DNA of 20,206 nt from contig DAOVWR010000013.1 of the NCBI GenBank assembly GCA_030636545.1, forward strand, positions 1-20,206. Reading direction: 5' to 3'. The stretch is from Mycoplasmatota bacterium (GTDB taxonomy: Bacteria; Bacillota_I; Bacilli_A; Izemoplasmatales; Izemoplasmataceae). Shown piece by piece: positions 7,901 to 14,954 of this stretch. Each line of letters starts with the position of its first letter. The stretch's first letter is position 1. Under the pieces are notes generated by a model. That model worked only from the letters and a program-made list of their open reading frames with translations. It had not been told where the DNA came from and ran no database searches. The position numbers were made by a program, and so were the translations under genes.

Positions 7901-9620
7901 GTTATTTAAAAACTCTTCCATAAGTCAGAGTATTTTAATTCCAACTATTCTAATTGTTATTTTATCTTTATTAACTGTTTCTCTTACTACTTTCTTCAGT
8001 TATCAAATGACTACTTCTGAAATTGCAGAAGACTCTTCAAAGGAAATTAACAAACAAATTATTTTAAATTTTGATAATTACATCGAAAGTGTTATAAATA
8101 CTGCTAATTACATTCAACAAAAAACAATTGAACATGGGCTAAAAAATGATAACGCAGCCTTATCTGACATATATAATCAAGCTGCTGAAGTTCAACCAGA
8201 TATTGAATCAATTGTTTTAATTGATACAGCTGGAAATCTGATTATATCAAGTAGTTATAAAGACGTAAGTATCGAAGACCTAACAACAAAAAGTTGGTTT
8301 TTAGATGCCATTAGCAATGAATCGATTTATCATTTCTCATCTCCACATCAACAAGACATTTTTATTGATTCAACTGCTGAAGTAATAACCGTAACTAAAA
8401 TGGCTGATTATTATATTGGTGGCAATAAGTTTAGTGGAATTATAGTTGTTGATATTAACTTCTCAAATATTATTACACTTGCTAGTACTACTAATTTAGG
8501 TGATGGAGGACATCTAATTATTTTAGATGAACATGATTCACTTATTTATTCCAATGGTGATAGCTGTGTGCCAAATAATTGTATAACTCTTGAAATTGCA
8601 AAGGACATCATCTTTGGTGGAGAAAGTGTTGAAGTAGATGGAATTTCAATGTATGCAAACGTCAATAATTTAACTGCTACGAGATGGCGTTTAGCGACAT
8701 TTGTTAATACTGAAATTATTAATCAAACAAGAAATAGTAACCTCTTGATTATGGGGATTATCTTTATTTCGACAATGATTGTTACTATGGCTGCTTCATC
8801 ATATATTTCAAATAGAATTAGTTCGCCAATTAACATCTTAAAAGATCATATGCAACAAATTGAAAAAGGTGACTTCTACCAAAAAATAGAAATTCATGGC
8901 CAAAAAGAAGTGGTTGTTCTTACCCATAGTTTCAATTCAATGATTGAAGAGATAAAAACCTTAATGAACAAGGTTGTTCAAGAACAACGAGAAAAAAGAA
9001 AAACAGAGTTTCAAGCTTTACAAAGCCAGATAAACCCACATTTCCTTTATAATACTTTGGATTCAATTGTATATTTATCAGAGAATAAGATGAATGAAAA
9101 AGTAATTGAAATGGTAATTGCCTTAAGTAAGTTTTTTAGAATTTCAATTTCAAGAGGAAAAAATATTATTTTATTAAGAGAAGAAATTGAACACGCAAAA
9201 AATTATTTATTAATTCAAAAAATCAGATATAATGAAAAATTTGATTATGAATTTATTGTAGATGAAGAAGTTATGGACTATAAAGTTGTGAAATTGAGTT
9301 TACAACCATTAATAGAAAATGCTATTTATCACGGGATAAATACAGAATATGATCAAGGAAAGATTCTAATTAGAGCATTTAAGAAAGATAATAAACTAAT
9401 GTTAGAAGTAGAGGATGACGGATATGGAATCCCTGATGAAAAGATAGAAGAGCTCTACCAAAATATTAAGTATAAACAAAATGGAACTAGCATAGGACTG
9501 AGAAATGTTTTTCAAAGATTAAAACTTTACTACGGTGATAATGCTGATCTTATCATTGAAAGTGAACTTGATGAAAAAACAATTGTCCGCTTAGAAATCC
9601 CATTAGAAAGGGCTAAATAA
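7893..9620 (+). CDS. YesM-type sensor histidine kinase
   Basis: 575 aa membrane kinase. Seen: TM1 at about residues 13-35, an extracytoplasmic region (36-283) with Cache-like features such as IESIVLIDTAGNLIISS, TM2 at about 284-305, and a HAMP linker (306-358). The His_kinase domain has QSQINPHFLYNTLDSI, with His383 the likely phospho-acceptor. The HATPase domain has an N box LIENAIYHG (Asn476), a G1 box DDGYGIP (509-514) and a G2 box GTSIGL. Known: members of this family often sense through an extracellular partner binding protein. The next gene, 1 nt downstream, encodes a sugar-binding lipoprotein, which probably presents the ligand to this kinase. It should phosphorylate the adjacent regulator. 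Confidence 0.93.
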   Translation: MFKLFKNSSISQSILIPTILIVILSLLTVSLTTFFSYQMTTSEIAEDSSKEINKQIILNFDNYIESVINTANYIQQKTIEHGLKNDNAALSDIYNQAAEVQPDIESIVLIDTAGNLIISSSYKDVSIEDLTTKSWFLDAISNESIYHFSSPHQQDIFIDSTAEVITVTKMADYYIGGNKFSGIIVVDINFSNIITLASTTNLGDGGHLIILDEHDSLIYSNGDSCVPNNCITLEIAKDIIFGGESVEVDGISMYANVNNLTATRWRLATFVNTEIINQTRNSNLLIMGIIFISTMIVTMAASSYISNRISSPINILKDHMQQIEKGDFYQKIEIHGQKEVVVLTHSFNSMIEEIKTLMNKVVQEQREKRKTEFQALQSQINPHFLYNTLDSIVYLSENKMNEKVIEMVIALSKFFRISISRGKNIILLREEIEHAKNYLLIQKIRYNEKFDYEFIVDEEVMDYKVVKLSLQPLIENAIYHGINTEYDQGKILIRAFKKDNKLMLEVEDDGYGIPDEKIEELYQNIKYKQNGTSIGLRNVFQRLKLYYGDNADLIIESELDEKTIVRLEIPLERAK

Positions 9621-9621
9621 T

Positions 9622-10638
9622 ATGAAAAAAATTGTAATAGTAATTTTTCTATTTCTGGTTATACTAACTCTTGGTGCATGTGAAGAATCATATGATAAAA
9701 TTCCTTTGATTCTATACAATGAAATAGATCCATATATTTTAGAGTTTGAAGGTCATATTCTAAATGAAGCTGAAGGAAAACTCGAAATTGAAGTATTTGA
9801 TTCACAAAATTCTCAATTATTACAAAACGAGATTATTGAAGAAGTATTAGAAAAGAATCCTAGTATTATGATTATTAATCCAGTTGATCGCTTAGGAGCA
9901 TATACAATAATTGAAAAGATAAAAGAATATGACATTCCAATTATTTTTATAAATAGAGAACCACTTGAAGAAGATATGCTATTATGGGATCAATTATATT
10001 ATATTGGAGCTCCGGCAGAAAATAGTGCTGCAATCCAATCGGAGATGATTATTGATTTATTTGGAGCTCCAGGTAATTTAAGTGAACTTGATAAAAATGA
10101 TGATGGAATTATTCAACTTGTTATATTAAAAGGTGAACAAGGTCATCAAGATGCAGAAATCAGAACAGAAGTAGTTATTGAAAAACTTGAATTATACGGG
10201 TATGAATTAGAAATTATATCAATTGAAATTTGTGATTGGGAAAAAGTAATAGCTTATAATAGAATGAATAGCTTATTAACAACGCTTGATAAAGAGATTG
10301 AACTAGTAATCTCAAATAATGATGGTATGGCAATTGGCGCTATTGATGCGATGATTGAACATGAACTATTTGTAGATGTAAATGAAGATGGTGTAATTGA
10401 TAGTGAGACAGATATTTGGATACCAGTATTAGGAATTGATGGAATCGAAGAAGCATTTGAGTATATCGAATTAGGTTATCTATACGGAACTGTCATTAAT
10501 GATTCACAAAGAATGAGCGAAATCCTAATTGAACTCGTCGAAGCTCTTCTTAATGGAACTGGTCTGGATGAACTATCATTTGACTTGATTGATGGGAAAT
10601 ATGTTTGGGTTGATTATCAGAGATATGAAAAAGATTAA
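9622..10638 (+). CDS. Galactose/glucose-binding lipoprotein, MglB paralogue, probable sensor partner of the kinase
   Basis: 338 aa. A signal peptide ends in lipobox LGAC with Cys20, so the protein should be anchored outside the membrane. It aligns along its length with MglB, including KGEQGHQDAEIRT and ISNNDGMAIGA. Equivalents of the E. coli galactose-binding residues are kept: Asp36, Tyr38 (Phe in MglB), Asn111, His175, Asp177, Arg181, Trp206, Asn233, Asp273 and Asn293. The calcium loop DKNDDGIIQ (157-165) is present. A second Ca-loop-like stretch, DVNEDGVID (252-260), sits in an insertion that mglB lacks. The gene lies 1 nt after the kinase and is closed by a terminator, apart from mglBAC. 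I infer a sensory role, like XylFII with LytS/YesN in Clostridium beijerinckii, rather than transport. Divergence elsewhere from mglB is high. Confidence 0.85.
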   Translation: MKKIVIVIFLFLVILTLGACEESYDKIPLILYNEIDPYILEFEGHILNEAEGKLEIEVFDSQNSQLLQNEIIEEVLEKNPSIMIINPVDRLGAYTIIEKIKEYDIPIIFINREPLEEDMLLWDQLYYIGAPAENSAAIQSEMIIDLFGAPGNLSELDKNDDGIIQLVILKGEQGHQDAEIRTEVVIEKLELYGYELEIISIEICDWEKVIAYNRMNSLLTTLDKEIELVISNNDGMAIGAIDAMIEHELFVDVNEDGVIDSETDIWIPVLGIDGIEEAFEYIELGYLYGTVINDSQRMSEILIELVEALLNGTGLDELSFDLIDGKYVWVDYQRYEKD

Positions 10639-10669
10639 GACTAAGGCTATTAGCTTTAGTCTTTTTTTT
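10639..10669 (+). terminator. Rho-independent terminator after the sensor operon
   Basis: GACTAAGGCT (10639-10648) pairs with AGCTTTAGTC (10652-10661), with one G-T wobble and an ATT loop, followed by eight T. It begins directly after the stop codon and separates the regulator-kinase-binding protein genes from mglB. Confidence 0.92.
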
Positions 10670-10717
10670 AATTTTTCTAAATAGTAGAAATCTATAAAAA
10701 GTTAGTAAGATATTACA

Positions 10718-10746
10718 TTGTAAGAGTTTTCATTTCTTGCTATATT
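10718..10746 (+). promoter_or_regulatory. Promoter of mglBAC
   Basis: TTGTAA (10718-10723), a 17-bp spacer, then TATATT (10741-10746) with TGC just before it, making an extended -10. Transcription should start near 10753, about 30 nt before the mglB ATG. Imperfect repeats beginning TAGTA, 21 bp apart (10682 and 10703), lie directly upstream and could be activator sites for the AraC-type regulator. The slightly weak -35 fits an activated promoter. Confidence 0.72.
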
Positions 10747-10782
10747 GAATACATAAATAAAAAAAACAGGAGGAAATAAGAA

Positions 10783-11793
10783 ATGAAAAAAGTTTTAACA
10801 TTTGTAACAGTATTACTATTTGTCTTTGCCCTTGCAGGTTGCACGAGTGATGACGGTGTTGTAACAATTGGTGCTAACATCTATACATTTAATGATAACT
10901 TCATGAATGGTGTTGTTCGTCCAGAATTAGAAAGTTATGCTCAAGAATTAGGTGTTGAAATCGACATCGTAGATTCTGAAGGATCTCAAGCTACACTTAA
11001 TAATCAAGTAGATACTTTTATCTCAAAAGGTGTAGATGTATTGGTTATCAACTTAGTAGACCCAGCAGCAGCTGGTACTATTATTGATAAAGCAAAAGAT
11101 GCTGATATTCCTTTAATCTTATTTAATAAAGAAGCTACAGTTAGTGGTGTAATGGATACATACGACAAAGTATGGTACGTTGGAACTGACAGTGCTGAAG
11201 CTGGAATTATCCAAGGTGAAATGATGGTTGCTGACTGGCAAGCTAATGCTGATTGGGATTTAAATGGTGACGGCAAAGTTCAATATGTTTTATTAAAAGG
11301 TGAACCAGGACATCCTGATGCAGAAGCTAGAACAGTTGAAGCTGTTAAAGCATTTACTGACGCAGGAATCGAAGTAGAAGAATTAGCAATTCAACCTTCT
11401 ACAACATGGTCTACTACAGAAGCTGGAGACACTATGGCTGCATGGTTAACTACTGCTTATGCAGATGAAATTGAATTAGTAATTAGTAATAATGACGGTA
11501 TGGCATTTGGAGCTATCCAAGCTATGACAAACGCAAGTTACGATATTCCTATTTATGGTGTAGATGCATTAGAAGAAGCATTAGCTAAAATTGGTACAGG
11601 AGACTTAAATGGTACTGTATTAAACGATGGTGTAAACCAAGCTAGAGCGACTCTTGACTTAGCAGTAAACGCTGCTAATGGTGTAGATGTACTTGATGGA
11701 ACTGATTGGGTTTTAGATAGTGAAACAGAAACTAAAGCTGTACGTGTATCTTACGTAGCAGTTACTGCAGACAATTACGAAGATTTCCAATAA
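10783..11793 (+). CDS. mglB: Galactose/methyl-galactoside ABC transporter substrate-binding lipoprotein
   Basis: Captures galactose or glucose outside the membrane and delivers it to MglC. 336 aa; the signal peptide ends in lipobox LAGC with Cys20, as expected for a monoderm lipoprotein. It is very close to E. coli MglB: the pocket residues correspond to Asp38, Phe40, Asn115, His177, Asp179, Arg183, Trp209, Asn237, Asp261 and Asn281, and the calcium site is DLNGDGKVQ (159-167) plus Glu231. The strong SD AGGAGG lies 9 nt before the ATG. Its codons look more GC-rich and regular than those of the neighbouring paralogue, which fits high expression. A large hairpin after the stop probably keeps mglB expression above that of mglA and mglC. 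Confidence 0.96.
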   Translation: MKKVLTFVTVLLFVFALAGCTSDDGVVTIGANIYTFNDNFMNGVVRPELESYAQELGVEIDIVDSEGSQATLNNQVDTFISKGVDVLVINLVDPAAAGTIIDKAKDADIPLILFNKEATVSGVMDTYDKVWYVGTDSAEAGIIQGEMMVADWQANADWDLNGDGKVQYVLLKGEPGHPDAEARTVEAVKAFTDAGIEVEELAIQPSTTWSTTEAGDTMAAWLTTAYADEIELVISNNDGMAFGAIQAMTNASYDIPIYGVDALEEALAKIGTGDLNGTVLNDGVNQARATLDLAVNAANGVDVLDGTDWVLDSETETKAVRVSYVAVTADNYEDFQ

Positions 11794-11801
11794 ATAACAA
11801 A

Positions 11802-11841
11802 TTAAATTATGGAAGTACAATCATGTACTTCCATAATTTAA
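11802..11841 (+). other. Intercistronic stem-loop between mglB and mglA
   Basis: A perfect 18-bp inverted repeat, TTAAATTATGGAAGTACA at 11802-11819 and its complement at 11824-11841, has an ATCA loop. No T-run follows, so full termination is unlikely. Such hairpins after binding-protein genes commonly protect the 3' end of that mRNA or cause partial termination, giving more binding protein than transporter. Confidence 0.8.
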
Positions 11842-11905
11842 GCATTTTAAAACGAAAACAAGGATAATGCAATATGAATCATCGAATCAAAAAGAGGTGA
11901 AACAA

Positions 11906-13405
11906 ATGAATAACGAGTATTTATTACAAATAAAAAACTTGAGTAAATCATTCTCAGGTGTAAAAGTGTTAAACGGTGTCGAAATTAGTGTAAAACCAGG
12001 AACGATTCATGCACTAATGGGTGAAAATGGAGCAGGAAAATCAACACTTATGAAGTGTTTATTTGGAATATATAAGCAAGACGAAGGTGAGTTTTATTTA
12101 AATGGTGAAAAATTTAATTTTACGGATCCGAAACATGCATTGGAACATGGCGTTTCAATGGTTCATCAAGAACTAAACCAAGTATTACAAAGAACAGTAG
12201 TTGATAATGTTTGGTTAGGTAGATACCCTACCAATGGTTTATTTGTTGATGAAAAGAAAATGCTTGAAGATACCATTGAATTATTTAAAAAAATAGAAGT
12301 AGATATAGATCCAACAAAAAATCTAGCAGATTTAAGTGTATCACAACGACAAATGGTTGAAATTGTAAAAGCAGTATCATACGATGCAAAAGTTATTGTT
12401 CTAGATGAACCAACCTCTTCTTTAACGCAAAATGAGGTTGATAAATTATTTGAAATTATGAGAACATTGAAAAAACAAGGAATTGGATTAATCTACATTT
12501 CTCATAAAATGGAAGAAATTTTTGAAATATCAGATTATGTTACGGTACTCCGTGATGGTAATTATATTGGTACCAAAGTAACAAAAGAAATTGATATTGA
12601 TACAATTATAAAAATGATGGTAGGTAGAGATTTAAAACATCGATTTCCTAGTAAATCACACACCATAGGTGAAATTGTTTTAGAAGTTAAAAATCTCTCT
12701 ACAACATATAAACCACGTGTAAAAAATGTATCATTTAAACTTAAAAAAGGTGAAATCTTAGGATTATCAGGTCTAGTTGGAAGTAGAAGAACTGAACTTG
12801 TTGAAGCAATATTTGGAGCTAGGAAAAGAGAAACTGGTGAATTGATCCTTAATGGAAAACTAATAAAGAACGATACCACAGTTCAAGCAATAAGTAATGG
12901 ATTTGCACTAATTACCGAAGAGCGTCGTGAGACTGGGATTTATCCGGTTTCTAATATTACATTTAATTCAACAATTGCAAATGTCCATAATTACAAAGGC
13001 ATTACAGGTTTGCTTAATGGTAAACAAATGGAAAAAGATACATCAAAACTAGTACGACAAATGAAAATAAAGACTCCTTCAAATTATGAGCTTATTAGAG
13101 CCCTTAGTGGTGGGAATCAACAAAAGGTTATTATCGGAAGATGGTTATTACTTAATCCTGATATCTTATTAATGGATGAGCCAACAAGAGGAATTGATGT
13201 TGGAGCAAAATTTGAGATTTATCAGCTGATGCTTGACTTAGTAAGTCAAGGAAAATCAATTATCATGGTATCTTCTGAGATGCCAGAGTTACTTGGAATC
13301 ACTGATCGTATTGGTGTAATGAGTAATGGTCGATTAGCTGGGATAGTTGATACAAAATCAACTAATCAAGAAGAATTGTTTAAAATGACAATGAAGTATT
13401 TATAG
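11906..13405 (+). CDS. mglA: Galactose/methyl-galactoside ABC transporter ATP-binding protein (tandem ATPase)
   Basis: Powers sugar import at the inner face of the membrane. 499 aa with two ABC domains. First: Walker A GENGAGKST (39-47), signature LSVSQ (143-147), Walker B VIVLDEP (163-169). Second: a degenerate P-loop GLVGSRRTE (289-297) without the GKST core, signature LSGGNQQ (400-406), Walker B LLMDEP (421-426). The degenerate second P-loop is normal for the MglA/RbsA/XylG family. The start at 11906 is chosen because AGAGGTGA lies 5 nt upstream; an in-frame ATG at 11867 would add 13 residues without family support. mglC follows after 10 nt. Confidence 0.96.
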   Translation: MNNEYLLQIKNLSKSFSGVKVLNGVEISVKPGTIHALMGENGAGKSTLMKCLFGIYKQDEGEFYLNGEKFNFTDPKHALEHGVSMVHQELNQVLQRTVVDNVWLGRYPTNGLFVDEKKMLEDTIELFKKIEVDIDPTKNLADLSVSQRQMVEIVKAVSYDAKVIVLDEPTSSLTQNEVDKLFEIMRTLKKQGIGLIYISHKMEEIFEISDYVTVLRDGNYIGTKVTKEIDIDTIIKMMVGRDLKHRFPSKSHTIGEIVLEVKNLSTTYKPRVKNVSFKLKKGEILGLSGLVGSRRTELVEAIFGARKRETGELILNGKLIKNDTTVQAISNGFALITEERRETGIYPVSNITFNSTIANVHNYKGITGLLNGKQMEKDTSKLVRQMKIKTPSNYELIRALSGGNQQKVIIGRWLLLNPDILLMDEPTRGIDVGAKFEIYQLMLDLVSQGKSIIMVSSEMPELLGITDRIGVMSNGRLAGIVDTKSTNQEELFKMTMKYL

Positions 13406-13415
13406 GAGGCAAATC

Positions 13416-14516
13416 ATGAGGAATATAATAGATTCATTAAAGAGCAAGTTTAAACTTGGCAATGGTGAACAAAAGAAAATATCAGAAATATTATTGAACA
13501 ATGCAATTTATTTCATTATTGGTGGGATAGTACTGTTCATCATAATAAGTGAACCAACATTTTTAAGTTTATCAGTAGCAAAAAATATTTTAACTCAATC
13601 ATCAGTAAGATTAATTCTTGCACTAGGTGTAGGGGGAATTATTATCTTACAAGGTACCGACCTTTCACTTGGGAAAAATGTTGGGTTCTCAGCAATTATC
13701 ACAGCTTCATTTTTGCAATCATTTAGCTATGGAGCAAGATTTTATAGCACATTACCTGACTGGGTATGGAATGTAAATAGTTTAGGAGAAGTTATTGGTT
13801 TCCAATGGTTTTTCTATATTTTAGTATTACTAGTAGCAATGATCGTAAGTGCATTCTTTAGTGCGATTAACGGACTAGTTGTTGCTCACTTCAAAGTACA
13901 TCCATTCTTAGCGACACTTGGTGGAAGTGTAGCACTATACGGAATTTTATTATTATACTTTAACACTTCAGATGCAGGTCCACAACCAATTGGATCATTA
14001 GATTCTACATATAGTTCATTTGTTGGAATTTGGCATGTATTTGGCATGGAAATTCCTTTGCTTGTTGTTTATTCGGTAATCATAACCGGTGTTATGTGGG
14101 TTGTGTGGAATAAAACAACATTTGGGAAAAATATGTTCGCAGTTGGTGGAAACCCTGAAGCTGCGAAGATATCTGGAGTAAATGTAATTAGAACAACAGT
14201 AATGGTTTATATCTTAGCAGGATTACTTTATGGAATTGGTGGATATTTAGAGGCAGCACGTGTAGGTAGTGCAAATAGTGCATTTGGATTAAATTATGAG
14301 TTAGATGCAATCGCAGCCTGTGTTGTTGGTGGAATTTCATTTAGTGGAGGTATTGGTAAAATTAGTGGAGCAGTTGCAGGTGTACTAATGTTCACGGTAA
14401 TTACTTACGGAATGGTCTATCTAGGAATAGATGCTTATTATCAATATATTATTAAAGGTACAATCATTGTTGCAGCAGTAGCATTAGATACAAGAAAATA
14501 CATTAAGAAAACATAA
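13416..14516 (+). CDS. mglC: Galactose/methyl-galactoside ABC transporter permease
   Basis: Membrane channel of the MglBAC importer, BPD_transp_2 family. 366 aa, about 30 longer than E. coli MglC because of an N-terminal cytoplasmic extension and extra loop sequence. Seen: about eight to ten hydrophobic segments, GVGGIIILQGTDLSLG (the family GGIDLSVG-type motif), HPFLATLGG, the coupling region GGNPEAAKISGVNV, and GGISFSGGIGKISGAVAGV near the C-terminus. AGGAGG precedes the ATG by 6 nt and overlaps the mglA stop. A terminator follows 53 nt after the stop, closing the operon. Confidence 0.95.
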   Translation: MRNIIDSLKSKFKLGNGEQKKISEILLNNAIYFIIGGIVLFIIISEPTFLSLSVAKNILTQSSVRLILALGVGGIIILQGTDLSLGKNVGFSAIITASFLQSFSYGARFYSTLPDWVWNVNSLGEVIGFQWFFYILVLLVAMIVSAFFSAINGLVVAHFKVHPFLATLGGSVALYGILLLYFNTSDAGPQPIGSLDSTYSSFVGIWHVFGMEIPLLVVYSVIITGVMWVVWNKTTFGKNMFAVGGNPEAAKISGVNVIRTTVMVYILAGLLYGIGGYLEAARVGSANSAFGLNYELDAIAACVVGGISFSGGIGKISGAVAGVLMFTVITYGMVYLGIDAYYQYIIKGTIIVAAVALDTRKYIKKT

Positions 14517-14568
14517 CTCGAACTAATAATATATAATTTGTTTCATTATCCTATTTGGGGAAACCCAG

Positions 14569-14611
14569 ACAAAAGAGTAATCTACCTCGGATTACTCTTT
14601 TGTTATATTTA
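14569..14611 (+). terminator. Rho-independent terminator of mglBAC
   Basis: A 14-bp stem, ACAAAAGAGTAATC (14569-14582) with GATTACTCTTTTGT (14590-14603), has a 7-nt loop, followed by TATATTTATT. The U-tract is interrupted but AT-only. The 438-nt gap between mglC and the next gene holds this terminator, then the promoter, riboswitch and conditional terminator listed below. 14612-14661 shows nothing further. Confidence 0.85.
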
Positions 14612-14661
14612 TTTGATAAAATATTACTCAATAAGCAAATTGAATTCTCCTATAAACAGGG

Positions 14662-14691
14662 TTGACAAACGCTTACAAAATAAGCTATAAT
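14662..14691 (+). promoter_or_regulatory. Promoter of the lysine-fermentation operon
   Basis: TTGACA (14662-14667) and TATAAT (14686-14691) both match the sigma-A consensus exactly, with an 18-bp spacer. Transcription should start near 14698, about 25 nt before the riboswitch. Such a strong promoter suggests that control is exercised after initiation, by the riboswitch. Confidence 0.93.
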
Positions 14692-14722
14692 TATGTTGTA
14701 AAAAAGGGATAAAATAAAAATT

Positions 14723-14891
14723 ACAGAGGAGCATGTTCCTGGGTATTAAATAGGTGTTAATAACGTAGACGTTAAAGACTATTTAAGAAGGAGGGATGTG
14801 CCGAAAGGTTTACTACGTCTACTGTAGTAAATTCTTGATGGATGAAGGCAAAACTTTATTCATTGTCATTTTATTTAAAATGATGAGCTGT
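14723..14891 (+). promoter_or_regulatory. Lysine riboswitch (L box) aptamer
   Basis: Seen: conserved AGAGGAGC (14725-14732), GUGCCGAAAGG (14798-14808), UUGUCA (14863-14868) and GAGCUGU (14885-14891), in the order of known lysine aptamers. Helices: P1 ACAG 14723-14726 with CUGU 14888-14891; P2 GCAU 14731-14734 with GUGC 14798-14801, UUCC 14736-14739 with GGAG 14790-14793, UUAAAUAG 14746-14753 with CUAUUUAA 14779-14786, and tip UAAC/GUUA; P3 14807-14816 with 14824-14833; P4 AUGAA 14842-14846 with UUCAU 14859-14863; P5 UCAUUUU 14866-14872 with AAAAUGA 14877-14883. Loop L2 GUAGAC (14765-14770) is exactly complementary to L3 GUCUAC (14817-14822), the known kissing loop of this class. The 169-nt length fits. 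It controls the lysine-degradation genes downstream. Confidence 0.93.
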
Positions 14892-14928
14892 TTATGTCTA
14901 AAAACATAAACTGCTCTTTTTATTTTTT
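14885..14928 (+). terminator. Conditional intrinsic terminator controlled by the lysine riboswitch
   Basis: The stem 14885-14897 pairs with 14904-14916 (GAGC, one T-T mismatch, GTTTATGT with ACATAAAC, then GCTC), with a 6-nt loop followed by TTTTTATTTTTT. Its 5' arm includes the 3' strand of aptamer helix P1 (14888-14891) and the conserved GAG before it, so P1 and the terminator cannot form together. Lysine binding, which stabilises P1, should therefore prevent termination. Confidence 0.9.
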
Positions 14929-14954
14929 AAAAGAGAAGAAAGAGAGGTATTGTT

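Noticed and set aside
9622..10638. The second MglB-like gene as a decayed duplicate
   Set aside because: The frame is intact, the signal peptide and lipobox are present and all key ligand positions are filled, so selection appears to have kept it.
11867..11905. Upstream ATG extending mglA by 13 residues
   Set aside because: The extra residues do not look like the family N-terminus, and the good ribosome-binding site (AGAGGTGA) belongs to the ATG at 11906.
12562..12879. Open frame on the minus strand inside mglA (105 codons)
   Set aside because: It lies wholly within a well-supported ATPase gene, has no family resemblance and no evident ribosome-binding site. Other antisense frames (for example 635-919, 11004-11276, 15389-15637) were dismissed for the same reasons.
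14557..14566. Small GGG-GAAA-CCC hairpin after mglC
   Set aside because: A 3-bp stem without a T-run; the 14-bp hairpin directly downstream explains termination.
14723..14928. Conventional lysine OFF-switch reading of the leader
   Set aside because: An OFF-switch needs a terminator distinct from P1 and an antiterminator that P1 disrupts. Here the terminator's own 5' arm contains the P1 3' strand and no antiterminator segment lies between them.
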